From an uncultured Microcaldota archaeon (GTDB lineage: Archaea > Micrarchaeota > Micrarchaeia > Anstonellales > Anstonellaceae): a stretch of DNA of 7,662 nt. This document shows positions 1-5,628 of this stretch, in pieces. The DNA is taken from positions 1-7,662 of the forward strand of contig CAIXYX010000053.1 in NCBI GenBank assembly GCA_903923795.1, given 5' to 3'. The notes under the pieces are model-generated. The model was not told the origin of the DNA. It did no database searches and was given only the letters and a program-made list of their open reading frames with translations. Position 1 is the first letter of the stretch; the number at the start of each line of letters is the position of its first letter. The position numbers and the translations under genes were made by a program.

Positions 1-78
1 ATATTGAACTGCCCGTCGTGCGGACGGCGCGAGAATAGGCATCTGGCCGATGATTATAAGCTCATCGCGAGCGGATAA
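1..78 (+). CDS. csl4: Exosome RNA-binding subunit Csl4, C-terminal end (partial)
   Basis: The first 25 codons in frame 1 end at a TAA at 76-78 and read as the end of a zinc ribbon: CPSCGRRE followed by a short basic tail. Archaeal Csl4 caps the RNA exosome and ends in a zinc ribbon whose second half has this form (CPxCG followed by charged residues). Only one CxxC knuckle (residues 4 and 7 of the visible part) is in the window; the S1 domain and first knuckle would lie upstream. The call is supported by position: csl4 directly precedes rpoL in a number of archaea. Here the gap to the rpoL start is 19 bases, so the two are probably co-transcribed. With so little sequence, another small zinc-ribbon protein cannot be excluded. 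Confidence 0.6.
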   Translation: MLNCPSCGRRENRHLADDYKLIASG

Positions 79-86
79 CTCTATCA

Positions 87-92
87 GAGGTG
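87..92 (+). promoter_or_regulatory. Shine-Dalgarno site of rpoL
   Basis: GAGGTG lies 5 bases before the ATG at 98. It is a near-perfect match to the archaeal anti-SD sequence and sets the rpoL start at 98, not at an in-frame codon near 50. The same motif with the same spacing precedes the superoxide dismutase gene. Confidence 0.75.
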
Positions 93-97
93 TATTC

Positions 98-385
98 ATG
101 AAACTCAACGCCAAGACAATCGAGCCGAACTTCATCGAGATAGAATTCGAGGGCGAGGACATCTCCCTGCCCCACGCCTTGCGCGAGATTCTCATCGCCG
201 AGAAGGACGTCGAGTTCGCGGCATGCAAGAGCGACCACCCGCAGGTGGGCAAGCCGACGCTGATATTGCGCACCAAGAGCAAGAACGCCCTCGACGTTCT
301 GGAGAGCGCGCTCGACGAGCTCAAGGACAATGTCAAGGAATTCAAGAACAGCCTGAAATCCGCCAAGAAGCCGAAAGCCAAATAA
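98..385 (+). CDS. rpoL: DNA-directed RNA polymerase subunit L (Rpo11)
   Basis: A 95-residue protein of the Rpb11/RpoL family. This subunit pairs with Rpo3 (RpoD) to form the alpha-like platform on which archaeal RNA polymerase assembles. Family features are visible: an acidic stretch running into LPHALREIL (about residues 25-33), then VEFAACKSDHPQVGKP (about 40-55) and the strand LILRTKS, followed by a long amphipathic dimerisation helix from about residue 63. The Lys-rich end (KSAKKPKAK) is a short basic tail. Length is normal for the family. The ATG at 98 is chosen because a GAGGTG site lies 5 bases upstream and because the family starts with an MKLN-like strand; the open frame to the left has no homologous content. 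It lies between csl4 and a signal peptidase gene, with 24 bases before the latter. Confidence 0.95.
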   Translation: MKLNAKTIEPNFIEIEFEGEDISLPHALREILIAEKDVEFAACKSDHPQVGKPTLILRTKSKNALDVLESALDELKDNVKEFKNSLKSAKKPKAK

Positions 386-409
386 AACGGTTTTTAGGGG
401 GTTGCGTCT

Positions 410-1468
410 GTGGTAGAGAGCAAACCGGCGGTGGGCAAGAAAACTTTGGCAGACAATCCGCTCGTCGCAACTCTTATCACACCCATCAAACTCCCCTTTT
501 TGGGCGAAGTGCCGGCGTATTACTTTTTCCTCCTCGGACTTTTCCTGCTCTACATACTGGTCAAAAACATCCTTCTGGGCCTCCTGGCCGGCGCGCTGAT
601 GGTCTTTATCGTCGCGTGGGAATTCTACGCCGGCGTGAAGGAAGGGGGGCTCAAAAGCGAATTGAAGAATACCGCTCTTGCGATACTTTTCGCCCTCATA
701 GTGTGGTTCGGCGCCGCATGGGTGCTGGCTACGCCCACGCCGATAAATGCGATAGTTTCGTGTTCTATGAGACCCGCTTATGAGCGCGGGGATTTGGTGT
801 TTTTGAAGGGAGGTGAGATTCACACCGCTTACTTCAATTATTCTGGCCTCGCATCGGAAATCAATTCGACGGCAGTTGTGACATGGCAGAATGAGAGCTG
901 GGAAGTGAACGGCTCGCTCGTGGTATATTGCTCGTATGCGAATGCCAAGGGCATTCTGGATGTGCATTGCCTCGACCTCATGCAGGCGCCGGAGGAATTC
1001 TCCGAGGCGCATGGGCCGCTCAAATTCACTTATGGCACATGCCCGCGCGTGTTCTCGCCGGACAACGGCACGACCACTGATACTGTTTGCGTGAAGAAGA
1101 CGGAATTTAATGGAAAGACGGTCGCGTATGACACCGGTTATGATTTGATTGTCTACGGACCGAAGCCCGGCGACCTTTATGCGCGTGTGGGCGACATCGT
1201 GCACCGCGTGCGTTTGGCTGTGAATGACAGCACGGGCACGATTATCTATTTGACAAAAGGGGACAATAACCCCGTGTTTGATTTGCAGGCTTATGACCCA
1301 TCCACGCACACTGGCAACAGCCCGATTCTCTACAGCCAGATACGAGGGCACGTGTTTGCGCGCCTGCCATTCTTTGGAAATTTGAAGCTGTTCATAACGC
1401 CGCAGGTGTTGACCGACCCGTCGTCTTTGGCGGGCTGTGACAGCAATTTTGTGGAAGGCTCGCGCTAA
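410..1468 (+). CDS. S26-family signal peptidase (Sec11-like) with a large inserted extracytoplasmic region
   Basis: A 352-residue membrane protease that would remove signal peptides from exported proteins outside the membrane. Three hydrophobic segments come first (about residues 35-52, 54-76, 87-108). The box-B motif SCSMRP follows, with the presumed nucleophile Ser119, then RGDLVFLK. GDIVHRV carries His265, the general base that replaces Lys in archaeal and ER-type enzymes. TKGDNNPVFD (282-291) is the conserved acidic box, and RGHVFARLPFFG (312-323) matches the family's GKVxxRIPxxG strand. Two points are odd: Cys118 replaces the usual Gly of SGSM, and about 145 residues separate Ser119 from His265, with several Cys (174, 187, 211, 227) and N-x-S/T sequons (near 143, 152, 161, 167, 219, 272). 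Most Sec11-like enzymes are about half this size. The GTG start follows AGGGGG (396-401) by 8 bases. Confidence 0.88.
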   Translation: MVESKPAVGKKTLADNPLVATLITPIKLPFLGEVPAYYFFLLGLFLLYILVKNILLGLLAGALMVFIVAWEFYAGVKEGGLKSELKNTALAILFALIVWFGAAWVLATPTPINAIVSCSMRPAYERGDLVFLKGGEIHTAYFNYSGLASEINSTAVVTWQNESWEVNGSLVVYCSYANAKGILDVHCLDLMQAPEEFSEAHGPLKFTYGTCPRVFSPDNGTTTDTVCVKKTEFNGKTVAYDTGYDLIVYGPKPGDLYARVGDIVHRVRLAVNDSTGTIIYLTKGDNNPVFDLQAYDPSTHTGNSPILYSQIRGHVFARLPFFGNLKLFITPQVLTDPSSLAGCDSNFVEGSR

Positions 1469-1482
1469 AATGACGGGAAAAG

Positions 1483-1503
1483 ATTTGATTTGACAAATCA
1501 GAT
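1483..1503. repeat. Palindrome in the convergent gap between signal peptidase and alaX
   Basis: TGATTTG-A-CAAATCA (1486-1500) is a perfect 7-bp inverted repeat around a single base. The next outer pair mismatches, and two further pairs match (1483-1484 with 1502-1503). The gap between the two stop codons is only 34 bases. As RNA it could fold with about 5 base pairs and a 5-base loop, so it may be a weak bidirectional terminator. The near-zero spacer fits a dimeric protein-binding site equally well. Confidence 0.45.
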
Positions 1504-2285
1504 TAGGGTTTTAGCACGAAATATATCCGTCTGTTTTTCGCGCCCTTGTTCTCGACGCGGGTCAGCTCGATTTGCCCGGCCTCTTTGGTGCTTTTCACAT
1601 GCGTGCCGCCGTCGGCCTGAACATCCAATCCGACGATTTCGACTATTCGCAAGACAGGAAGATTTGGCGGCAGGGCGTTGGCCAATTTGACAAAGCCGGG
1701 GAGTTTTATCGCTTCCTCTCTTGGCAGTGAATAGACGCGCACCGGCAAATCTTTGGCCAATTCGGCATTTGCCTGCGCGACAAACATATCCAGCTGCTCA
1801 CGATTGAATTCCTCCAATGAGAAATCAAAGCGCGACTGGTCAACGTCCAACTGGTTGCCGGTGATGAGCGCGCCGTGGTTGAAGAGGATGGCGCCCAAGA
1901 CGTGGCCGGCAGTGTGCATGCGCATGAGCTGATAGCGCCTCTGCCAGTCTATTTCCCCGCGCACGGCATCATCAACAGAGAAACGGGAAGGGAAAATAAC
2001 TGGCGATGCGGCGGGAGCCGCATTATTTTTGCTCATTGGATTGGGTGCGGCCCCTGCCGGATAATGCGCCACCTCGCCATCCACTTTTCTCACTTCTTTT
2101 ATCTCGGCCTCGACGCCATCGCTGATTCGCACCAATTTCCCTTTGTCCGACGGCTGCCCGCCCGAATTGTAATAGAAGCACGTCTGGTCGAGGATGATGC
2201 CACCGTCCGGGCGAACTGCGAGCACTTTTGCCTCGAATTGTTTGAGATAACTGTCATTCTGAAAAAGCAGGCTGGTGGTTGTCAT
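1503..2285 (-). CDS. alaX: Alanyl-tRNA editing protein AlaX (AlaX-M-like)
   Basis: A 260-residue free-standing homologue of the AlaRS editing domain, which would hydrolyse Ser- or Gly-mischarged tRNA-Ala in the cytosol. The N-terminal beta-barrel part has the Gly-rich signature TCFYYNSGGQPSDKG (residues 35-49), typical of AlaX-M proteins. The editing core follows with the metal motif HTAGH (His124, His128) and GGTHVKST (226-233, His229). In AlaRS the third and fourth metal ligands are Cys and His of CGGTH; here the Cys position is Asp225. An Ala/Pro-rich segment (about 77-95) looks like a linker that makes the protein a little longer than usual. The ATG at 2285 has no Shine-Dalgarno site, but a TATA-like element sits about 27 bases upstream, which suggests a leaderless transcript. 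It is divergent from pcn and convergent with the signal peptidase. Confidence 0.93.
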   Translation of the reverse strand: MTTTSLLFQNDSYLKQFEAKVLAVRPDGGIILDQTCFYYNSGGQPSDKGKLVRISDGVEAEIKEVRKVDGEVAHYPAGAAPNPMSKNNAAPAASPVIFPSRFSVDDAVRGEIDWQRRYQLMRMHTAGHVLGAILFNHGALITGNQLDVDQSRFDFSLEEFNREQLDMFVAQANAELAKDLPVRVYSLPREEAIKLPGFVKLANALPPNLPVLRIVEIVGLDVQADGGTHVKSTKEAGQIELTRVENKGAKNRRIYFVLKP

Positions 2286-2307
2286 GGATGCATAAGTGAT
2301 GTGGAAG

Positions 2308-2316
2308 AATTAAAAG
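2308..2316 (-). promoter_or_regulatory. Candidate TATA box of alaX
   Basis: On the minus strand the sequence reads CTTTTAATT, centred about 27 bases before the alaX ATG at 2285. Archaeal TATA boxes are centred 26-27 bases before the transcription start, so transcription would begin at or next to the start codon. This matches the absence of a Shine-Dalgarno site. On the plus strand the same AATTAAAAG could serve pcn with a long leader; I consider that less likely. Confidence 0.5.
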
Positions 2317-2349
2317 CCTCAATGACGAAGGGGCGATGGGAGAATCATT

Positions 2350-2373
2350 TGCGGATGTGAATAATCATCCGCA
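2350..2373. repeat. Inverted repeat around an AT-rich core upstream of pcn
   Basis: The arms TGCGGATG (2350-2357) and CATCCGCA (2366-2373) are perfectly complementary around TGAATAAT (2358-2365). The core is a weak TATA-like element. A start about 26 bases beyond it (near 2388) would leave a leader of about 18 bases carrying the pcn Shine-Dalgarno site. The repeat could therefore be an operator straddling the TATA box. If transcription starts further upstream it would instead be a leader hairpin. Confidence 0.5.
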
Positions 2374-2393
2374 GGATGAGAGAATCCACTCAC

Positions 2394-2398
2394 AGGTG
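2394..2398 (+). promoter_or_regulatory. Shine-Dalgarno site of pcn
   Basis: AGGTG stands 7 bases before the ATG at 2406. It selects this ATG over the in-frame ATG at 2376, which would add ten residues not found at the start of PCNA proteins. Confidence 0.7.
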
Positions 2399-2405
2399 TT
2401 TTGCC

Positions 2406-3152
2406 ATGTTCCGTTTTGTAGTCGAGGATGCCAAGAAGTTCAAGAACGCCATCGATTCGATTGTCAATCTCATAGACGAGGGCGCTTTGGATGTGACGCC
2501 TGCCGGCCTCACGCTCAAAGCCATGGACCCCTCGCAGATTGCCATGGTGAGCTTCACCATGCCGAAAGCCTCATTTGTCGAGTATGATGTGGCTGAATCA
2601 GTGCGAGTGGGCCTGAATTTCGACAACTTGTCCAAGATTTTGTCTCGCGCGCAGGGCGGCGAGAAACTCGAGATAGCATCCGAGGAGAACAAGGTGATTA
2701 TACGCTTCTTCGCCGGCAAATCAAAGAAATCATTCAAGATTCCTGTTTTGGAGATGCCTCTTGGCGCGAGCCGCGAGCCCAATGTGACTGCTGATGTCGT
2801 CGTGAAGATGCTGGGCGGCACATTCAAGGACCAATTGCGCGATGCTGCGCTGGTTTCGACGCACTTATCACTACAGGCGAGTGAAGATGGATTCAAAATC
2901 GAGTGCCATGGGGATTCGTCTGACCTGATTTCCGAGCAGGAGAAAGACGCGCCAACGCTCATTGAATTGAGGGCAACAAATCCGTCCAAATCAACATTTC
3001 CGCTTCAATATTTGGAGGACATAACAAAAGCGTGCCCAGATGCTTCGCCTTTGACGATTAATTTGAAGACAAACGCTCCGGTGAAAGTCGAGTATGAGGT
3101 AGAGGGGGCGAAACTGAATTATTATCTGGCGCCGAGGATTGAGAGCGACTAG
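2406..3152 (+). CDS. pcn: DNA polymerase sliding clamp (PCNA)
   Basis: A 248-residue protein, the normal PCNA length. It forms a ring that tethers replicative polymerase, Fen1, ligase and other PIP-box proteins to DNA. Recognisable parts: the N-terminal strand MFRFVVEDAKKFK; the segment LTLKAMDPSQIAMVSF (about residues 36-51), which matches the most conserved PCNA stretch, lining the inner surface; the interdomain connector around residues 118-132; and the C-terminal LNYYLAPRIESD, the family's YYLAPRIE ending that helps bind PIP-box partners. Both beta-clamp halves look complete and no key stretch is missing. The start at 2406 is supported by the AGGTG site and by homology. It is divergent from alaX and ends 13 bases from the stop of an unrelated convergent gene. 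Confidence 0.97.
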   Translation: MFRFVVEDAKKFKNAIDSIVNLIDEGALDVTPAGLTLKAMDPSQIAMVSFTMPKASFVEYDVAESVRVGLNFDNLSKILSRAQGGEKLEIASEENKVIIRFFAGKSKKSFKIPVLEMPLGASREPNVTADVVVKMLGGTFKDQLRDAALVSTHLSLQASEDGFKIECHGDSSDLISEQEKDAPTLIELRATNPSKSTFPLQYLEDITKACPDASPLTINLKTNAPVKVEYEVEGAKLNYYLAPRIESD

Positions 3153-3165
3153 ACACAGTATATGA

Positions 3166-4329
3166 CTATCTTACGGTGCCCCGGATAGAATTGGTAAAGC
3201 AATCGCTCATAGGAGTGCCATTCTTCTGCTGACCCCCCTGATAATTATTTATTGGTTGGGAAGATTGAGAGCTAGATGTTTGAGAACCTAGAGGCTTAAG
3301 GGGAGGGTGGGCGCTATGCCATTCTTGAACTTCACGTTCAACGCATTCGTGTAATACAGATAAAAATTTATTCAGGTCGTTTTGTAACATAATATCTCGT
3401 AAAATGACAGCAACGTTTGCGCTAACATTGAAGTCCCCAGCAGCAACTTGCGAGATTTCTGGAAATGGATAATTATTTATGACGTCCTTGGGACTTTTTT
3501 TATACGACTCCAATGTATTAATTGAAGTAGGGGATGGATATTTTATTCCGTAAAAATCCCCATAAAGATTATTATAATACCCCAGTCCGTCCAAGACGAT
3601 ATTTCCTGAAGAAGTCGGATGTTTCTTATCGTTATCGATAGGGACCGATTTAATCACGGATTTTAACATCGTGTTCCCTTCATAAGTATAATTAAACTCA
3701 TAGCTTGGTGAAGATGATAAGGGATAATCAAACAACCAAGTGGCCGGATAACTCGATGTGTCTGTTTTGACTCGAGATACGCGCTTAAATTTCACAGACG
3801 AAACATGTATTACTAAACGACCACCATCTTTAACTATATCAGATGGGGTGACAAGAAGTATAACATTTCGATCCCGAAGAGGTTCGAACGAGGGTACTTT
3901 TGTGGAGATTTCACTAAACGGTATTATTTGCTTAAAATCATGCGAAGTTATATCTTTGCCATTTTTTAAACAGTTAAAGAGTGTTAAATCGGCTAGTGGA
4001 TGAGTCTCAAAAAAGTTCTGATTTGAGCATACCAAAAGTTCGCGGCAGAATGCAGGGTATCCTCTCATAGGATAAATATGATACTGATTAGCACCAATGA
4101 TTTCTTTCAACGAATTGGTCCGACTTGTTTCAGATAAAGTGGTTAAACGAAAGTGATTTTGATTAAGTGTTGGCAATGATACGCCTGCTCGTTTAGCTAG
4201 ATTATGCGCCTCAAAGTATTTTGATGAGTTAGATAAAAATTCAAATAAACATACAGTATTAGATGACATGGAACGAGAAGAAAGAACGCGTTTGTCTGAA
4301 TCTGAGATTACGAGACCCATAATCCTCAC
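3166..4329 (-). CDS. Unknown protein, AT-rich gene, possible N-terminal helix-turn-helix
   Basis: I do not recognise this 387-residue protein. No signal peptide or membrane helix is apparent, so it is probably cytosolic. Residues about 24-65 resemble a winged helix-turn-helix: a helix (TVCLFEFLSNSS), then AHNLAKRAGVSLPTLNQN, which has the LAxxAGVSxxTL pattern of DNA-binding regulators. The middle (about 155-265) looks beta-rich with many Tyr/Asn residues. Residues about 315-340 form a probable helix, and the tail (348-372) is low-complexity Ser/Gln/Asn. Base composition differs sharply from its neighbours: row 4201-4260 has 15 G/C of 60, 3481-3540 has 23, 3601-3660 has 24, while 2521-2580 within pcn has 34. 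A strong TATA box predicts transcription from about 4330, so the start is either a leaderless GTG at 4329 or the ATG at 4320. Transfer or orphan origin is my inference. Confidence 0.75.
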   Translation of the reverse strand: MRIMGLVISDSDKRVLSSRSMSSNTVCLFEFLSNSSKYFEAHNLAKRAGVSLPTLNQNHFRLTTLSETSRTNSLKEIIGANQYHIYPMRGYPAFCRELLVCSNQNFFETHPLADLTLFNCLKNGKDITSHDFKQIIPFSEISTKVPSFEPLRDRNVILLVTPSDIVKDGGRLVIHVSSVKFKRVSRVKTDTSSYPATWLFDYPLSSSPSYEFNYTYEGNTMLKSVIKSVPIDNDKKHPTSSGNIVLDGLGYYNNLYGDFYGIKYPSPTSINTLESYKKSPKDVINNYPFPEISQVAAGDFNVSANVAVILRDIMLQNDLNKFLSVLHECVEREVQEWHSAHPPLKPLGSQTSSSQSSQPINNYQGGQQKNGTPMSDCFTNSIRGTVR

Positions 4330-4353
4330 TCGTAATATGTATCTTTTTACAAC

Positions 4354-4361
4354 TATATAAA
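4354..4361 (-). promoter_or_regulatory. TATA box of the AT-rich unknown gene
   Basis: The minus strand reads TTTATATA, the archaeal TATA consensus. Its centre lies about 28 bases before the GTG at 4329 and 37 before the ATG at 4320. The gene therefore has its own promoter, just 3' of the upstream Cys-rich gene. Confidence 0.65.
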
Positions 4362-4380
4362 GAAGTAGGTCATTTTAGGA

Positions 4381-4818
4381 CTAAAACAGCCAGCCGAACA
4401 ACAGCTCCCAGATGTCCATCGGGTCATCTTCGATACAGACATTTTTGTAACAGATATTGCCGGTTTGACAGTCTGAATCTTTTTTGCACGAATACTCATC
4501 GGGCTTTGAGGAATCATATCTTTCAAGACATTGGTGGTAAACGTCGCAGAACTTCCCGTCGTAACAGTCCGAATCGCTGAGACAGTAGCCGTCCGAGGTC
4601 TGACACATGTTGATGCCCTGATTGCAGGTCTGGTAATACTCGCATTCGTAATTGTCTTTGCAGAAGAGATAGTCATAGGTGCAGGTTCCGCCCACGCAAT
4701 TCTCCTTGTATGAGCAGTCCCAGTAAGACGAACATTCCATTGCGTGTGAGAATGATGCAAGTGAAAGAACGAAGGCGACGAGGAGAAATGCACGGGGGAC
4801 GAGAGAGAAAGCAACCAT
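4381..4818 (-). CDS. Secreted Cys-rich protein with four C-x5-C-x5-C-x4-6-C modules
   Basis: A 145-residue protein of unknown function. Residues 1-26 form a clear Sec signal peptide: a short N-terminus with one Arg, a hydrophobic core (FLLVAFVLSLASF) and a probable cleavage site after SHA. The mature part has exactly 16 cysteines in four groups (29/35/41/46, 53/59/65/72, 79/85/91/97, 111/117/123/128). Each group keeps the spacing C-x5-C-x5-C, then 4-6 residues and a last Cys. This is the pattern of short disulfide-knotted repeats such as CxxDxDCxxGxxCxxxxC found in extracellular proteins. The end (DIWELLFGWLF) is markedly hydrophobic. The ATG at 4818 is chosen over an upstream in-frame ATG because it begins the signal peptide and lies 27 bases from a TATA-like element; no Shine-Dalgarno site is seen. 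The family name is unknown to me. Confidence 0.85.
   Translation of the reverse strand: MVAFSLVPRAFLLVAFVLSLASFSHAMECSSYWDCSYKENCVGGTCTYDYLFCKDNYECEYYQTCNQGINMCQTSDGYCLSDSDCYDGKFCDVYHQCLERYDSSKPDEYSCKKDSDCQTGNICYKNVCIEDDPMDIWELLFGWLF
4435..4734 (-). repeat. Four tandem Cys-module repeats within the secreted protein
   Basis: This is the coding span of the four modules, protein residues 29-128. Module 3 (CLSDSDCYDGKFC) and module 4 (CKKDSDCQTGNIC) are the most alike and share the x-D-S-D-C core. Module 2 has a longer last gap (6 residues). The linkers between modules are 6, 6 and 13 residues. The repetition shows at the protein level only, so any duplication is old. Confidence 0.75.
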
Positions 4819-4841
4819 GGATTTAGATCGGATTTGGACTG

Positions 4842-4849
4842 TTTTAAAG
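4842..4849 (-). promoter_or_regulatory. Candidate TATA box of the secreted Cys-rich gene
   Basis: The minus strand reads CTTTAAAA, centred about 27 bases before the ATG at 4818. That is the distance expected if the transcript begins at the start codon. Confidence 0.5.
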
Positions 4850-4909
4850 CTGGTTAAATCGTTCGGGTGCTGAAAAACAGTTCGGCCATTACCGTTGCGT
4901 AACAAAACT

Positions 4910-4917
4910 CATATATA
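4910..4917 (+). promoter_or_regulatory. Candidate TATA box of the superoxide dismutase operon
   Basis: CATATATA within ACTCATATATAGAC predicts transcription from about 4940. That leaves a leader of roughly 32 bases that carries the GAGGTG site. The 153-base gap 4819-4971 thus contains two back-to-back promoters and nothing else I can identify. Confidence 0.5.
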
Positions 4918-4960
4918 GACCATAACCGATAGGCAAGTCATAGGGCTTTTGGCCCATTAC

Positions 4961-4966
4961 GAGGTG
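4961..4966 (+). promoter_or_regulatory. Shine-Dalgarno site of the superoxide dismutase gene
   Basis: GAGGTG ends 5 bases before the ATG at 4972 and fixes that start. It is identical in sequence and spacing to the rpoL site. Confidence 0.75.
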
Positions 4967-4971
4967 TAAAA

Positions 4972-5604
4972 ATGGCATCGATTCCAGAGAAAACAATCAA
5001 ACCGCTCAAATACAAATCACTCGACGGCCTGTCGGACAAACAGCTGTCGCAACACCATGACGTGCTCTATGCAGGATATGTGAAAAAGACGAATGAGATT
5101 CGAAAAGCCCTCGAAACGGTTGACAAAGTTTCGGCCAATGCAACATTCTCGCAGCTGCGCGAGCTCAAGGTGGAGGAGACATTCGCGCTCAACGGCGTGA
5201 AATTGCACGAAAATTATTTCGACTCGATGGGCGAGAAGAAAAATGGCGCCAAACCTACCGGCACCATCGCCTCTTGGCTCGATGAGGATTTCGGCTCTTT
5301 TGAAAACTGGATGGCCGAATTCAAGGCTATGGGCATAGCCTCGCGAGGGTGGGTTGTGCTGGCCATGGATATGGAAGATGGACGGCTCTACAATTTCTCA
5401 TGCGACGTGCACAATCAGGGCGGAGTCTGGGCGGCAGTGCCAGTTTTAGTGCTGGATGTGTATGAGCACGCCTATTTCATAGATTATGGCACAACACGCA
5501 AAGACTACATCGAAGCTTACATGAAAAATATCGACTGGGCCGAATGCGGGAATGTCATTGGAAAGTTCAAACTTGACATTTTCCGCAAAAATCGGAAGGC
5601 TTAA
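4972..5604 (+). CDS. Fe/Mn-family superoxide dismutase
   Basis: A 210-residue cytosolic enzyme that would convert superoxide to hydrogen peroxide and oxygen. The four metal ligands can be placed: His28 in HHDVLYAGYV, His79 in LHENYF, and Asp162 and His166 in DVYEHAYFIDY. The active-site Tyr is Tyr36. Gly75 (four residues before His79) together with Gln149 (in HNQGG) is the arrangement usual in Mn enzymes, whereas Fe enzymes usually place Gln on the earlier site. Two positions depart from the common pattern: Leu32-Tyr33 occupy the place of the second HH pair seen in many homologues, and Tyr164 replaces the Trp of DVWEH. These suggest a divergent subfamily, and the metal is uncertain. The strong GAGGTG site fixes the start. 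A permease gene begins 24 bases downstream, so the two are probably co-transcribed. Confidence 0.93.
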   Translation: MASIPEKTIKPLKYKSLDGLSDKQLSQHHDVLYAGYVKKTNEIRKALETVDKVSANATFSQLRELKVEETFALNGVKLHENYFDSMGEKKNGAKPTGTIASWLDEDFGSFENWMAEFKAMGIASRGWVVLAMDMEDGRLYNFSCDVHNQGGVWAAVPVLVLDVYEHAYFIDYGTTRKDYIEAYMKNIDWAECGNVIGKFKLDIFRKNRKA

Positions 5605-5628
5605 AGCATCAACGAGCGGGATTAATCC

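Noticed and set aside
62..1351. A 429-codon open frame on the minus strand under rpoL and the signal peptidase gene
   Set aside because: It is antisense to two well-recognised genes, has no family resemblance or plausible domain pattern, and arises from their G/C-rich codon use.
1875..2360. A 161-codon plus-strand frame opposite alaX
   Set aside because: It is antisense to the AlaX editing motifs, runs through the alaX/pcn promoter region and has no recognisable domain.
2390..2989. A 199-codon minus-strand open frame inside pcn
   Set aside because: It is entirely antisense to a clear PCNA gene, and its translation is Ser/Lys-rich with no recognisable domain.
3153..4380. A mobile element or integrated segment around the AT-rich gene
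   Set aside because: I found no transposase, integrase, terminal inverted repeats, target duplication or tRNA attachment site. Only the base composition is unusual.
4353..4814. A 153-codon minus-strand frame overlapping the Cys-rich gene
   Set aside because: The other frame has a signal peptide and 16 regularly spaced cysteines. This one is Thr/Arg/Ser-rich with no pattern.
4943..4955. Small hairpin GGGC-TTTTG-GCCC in the superoxide dismutase leader
   Set aside because: Only four base pairs. It is too weak to call a riboswitch or attenuator, and no larger structure surrounds it.
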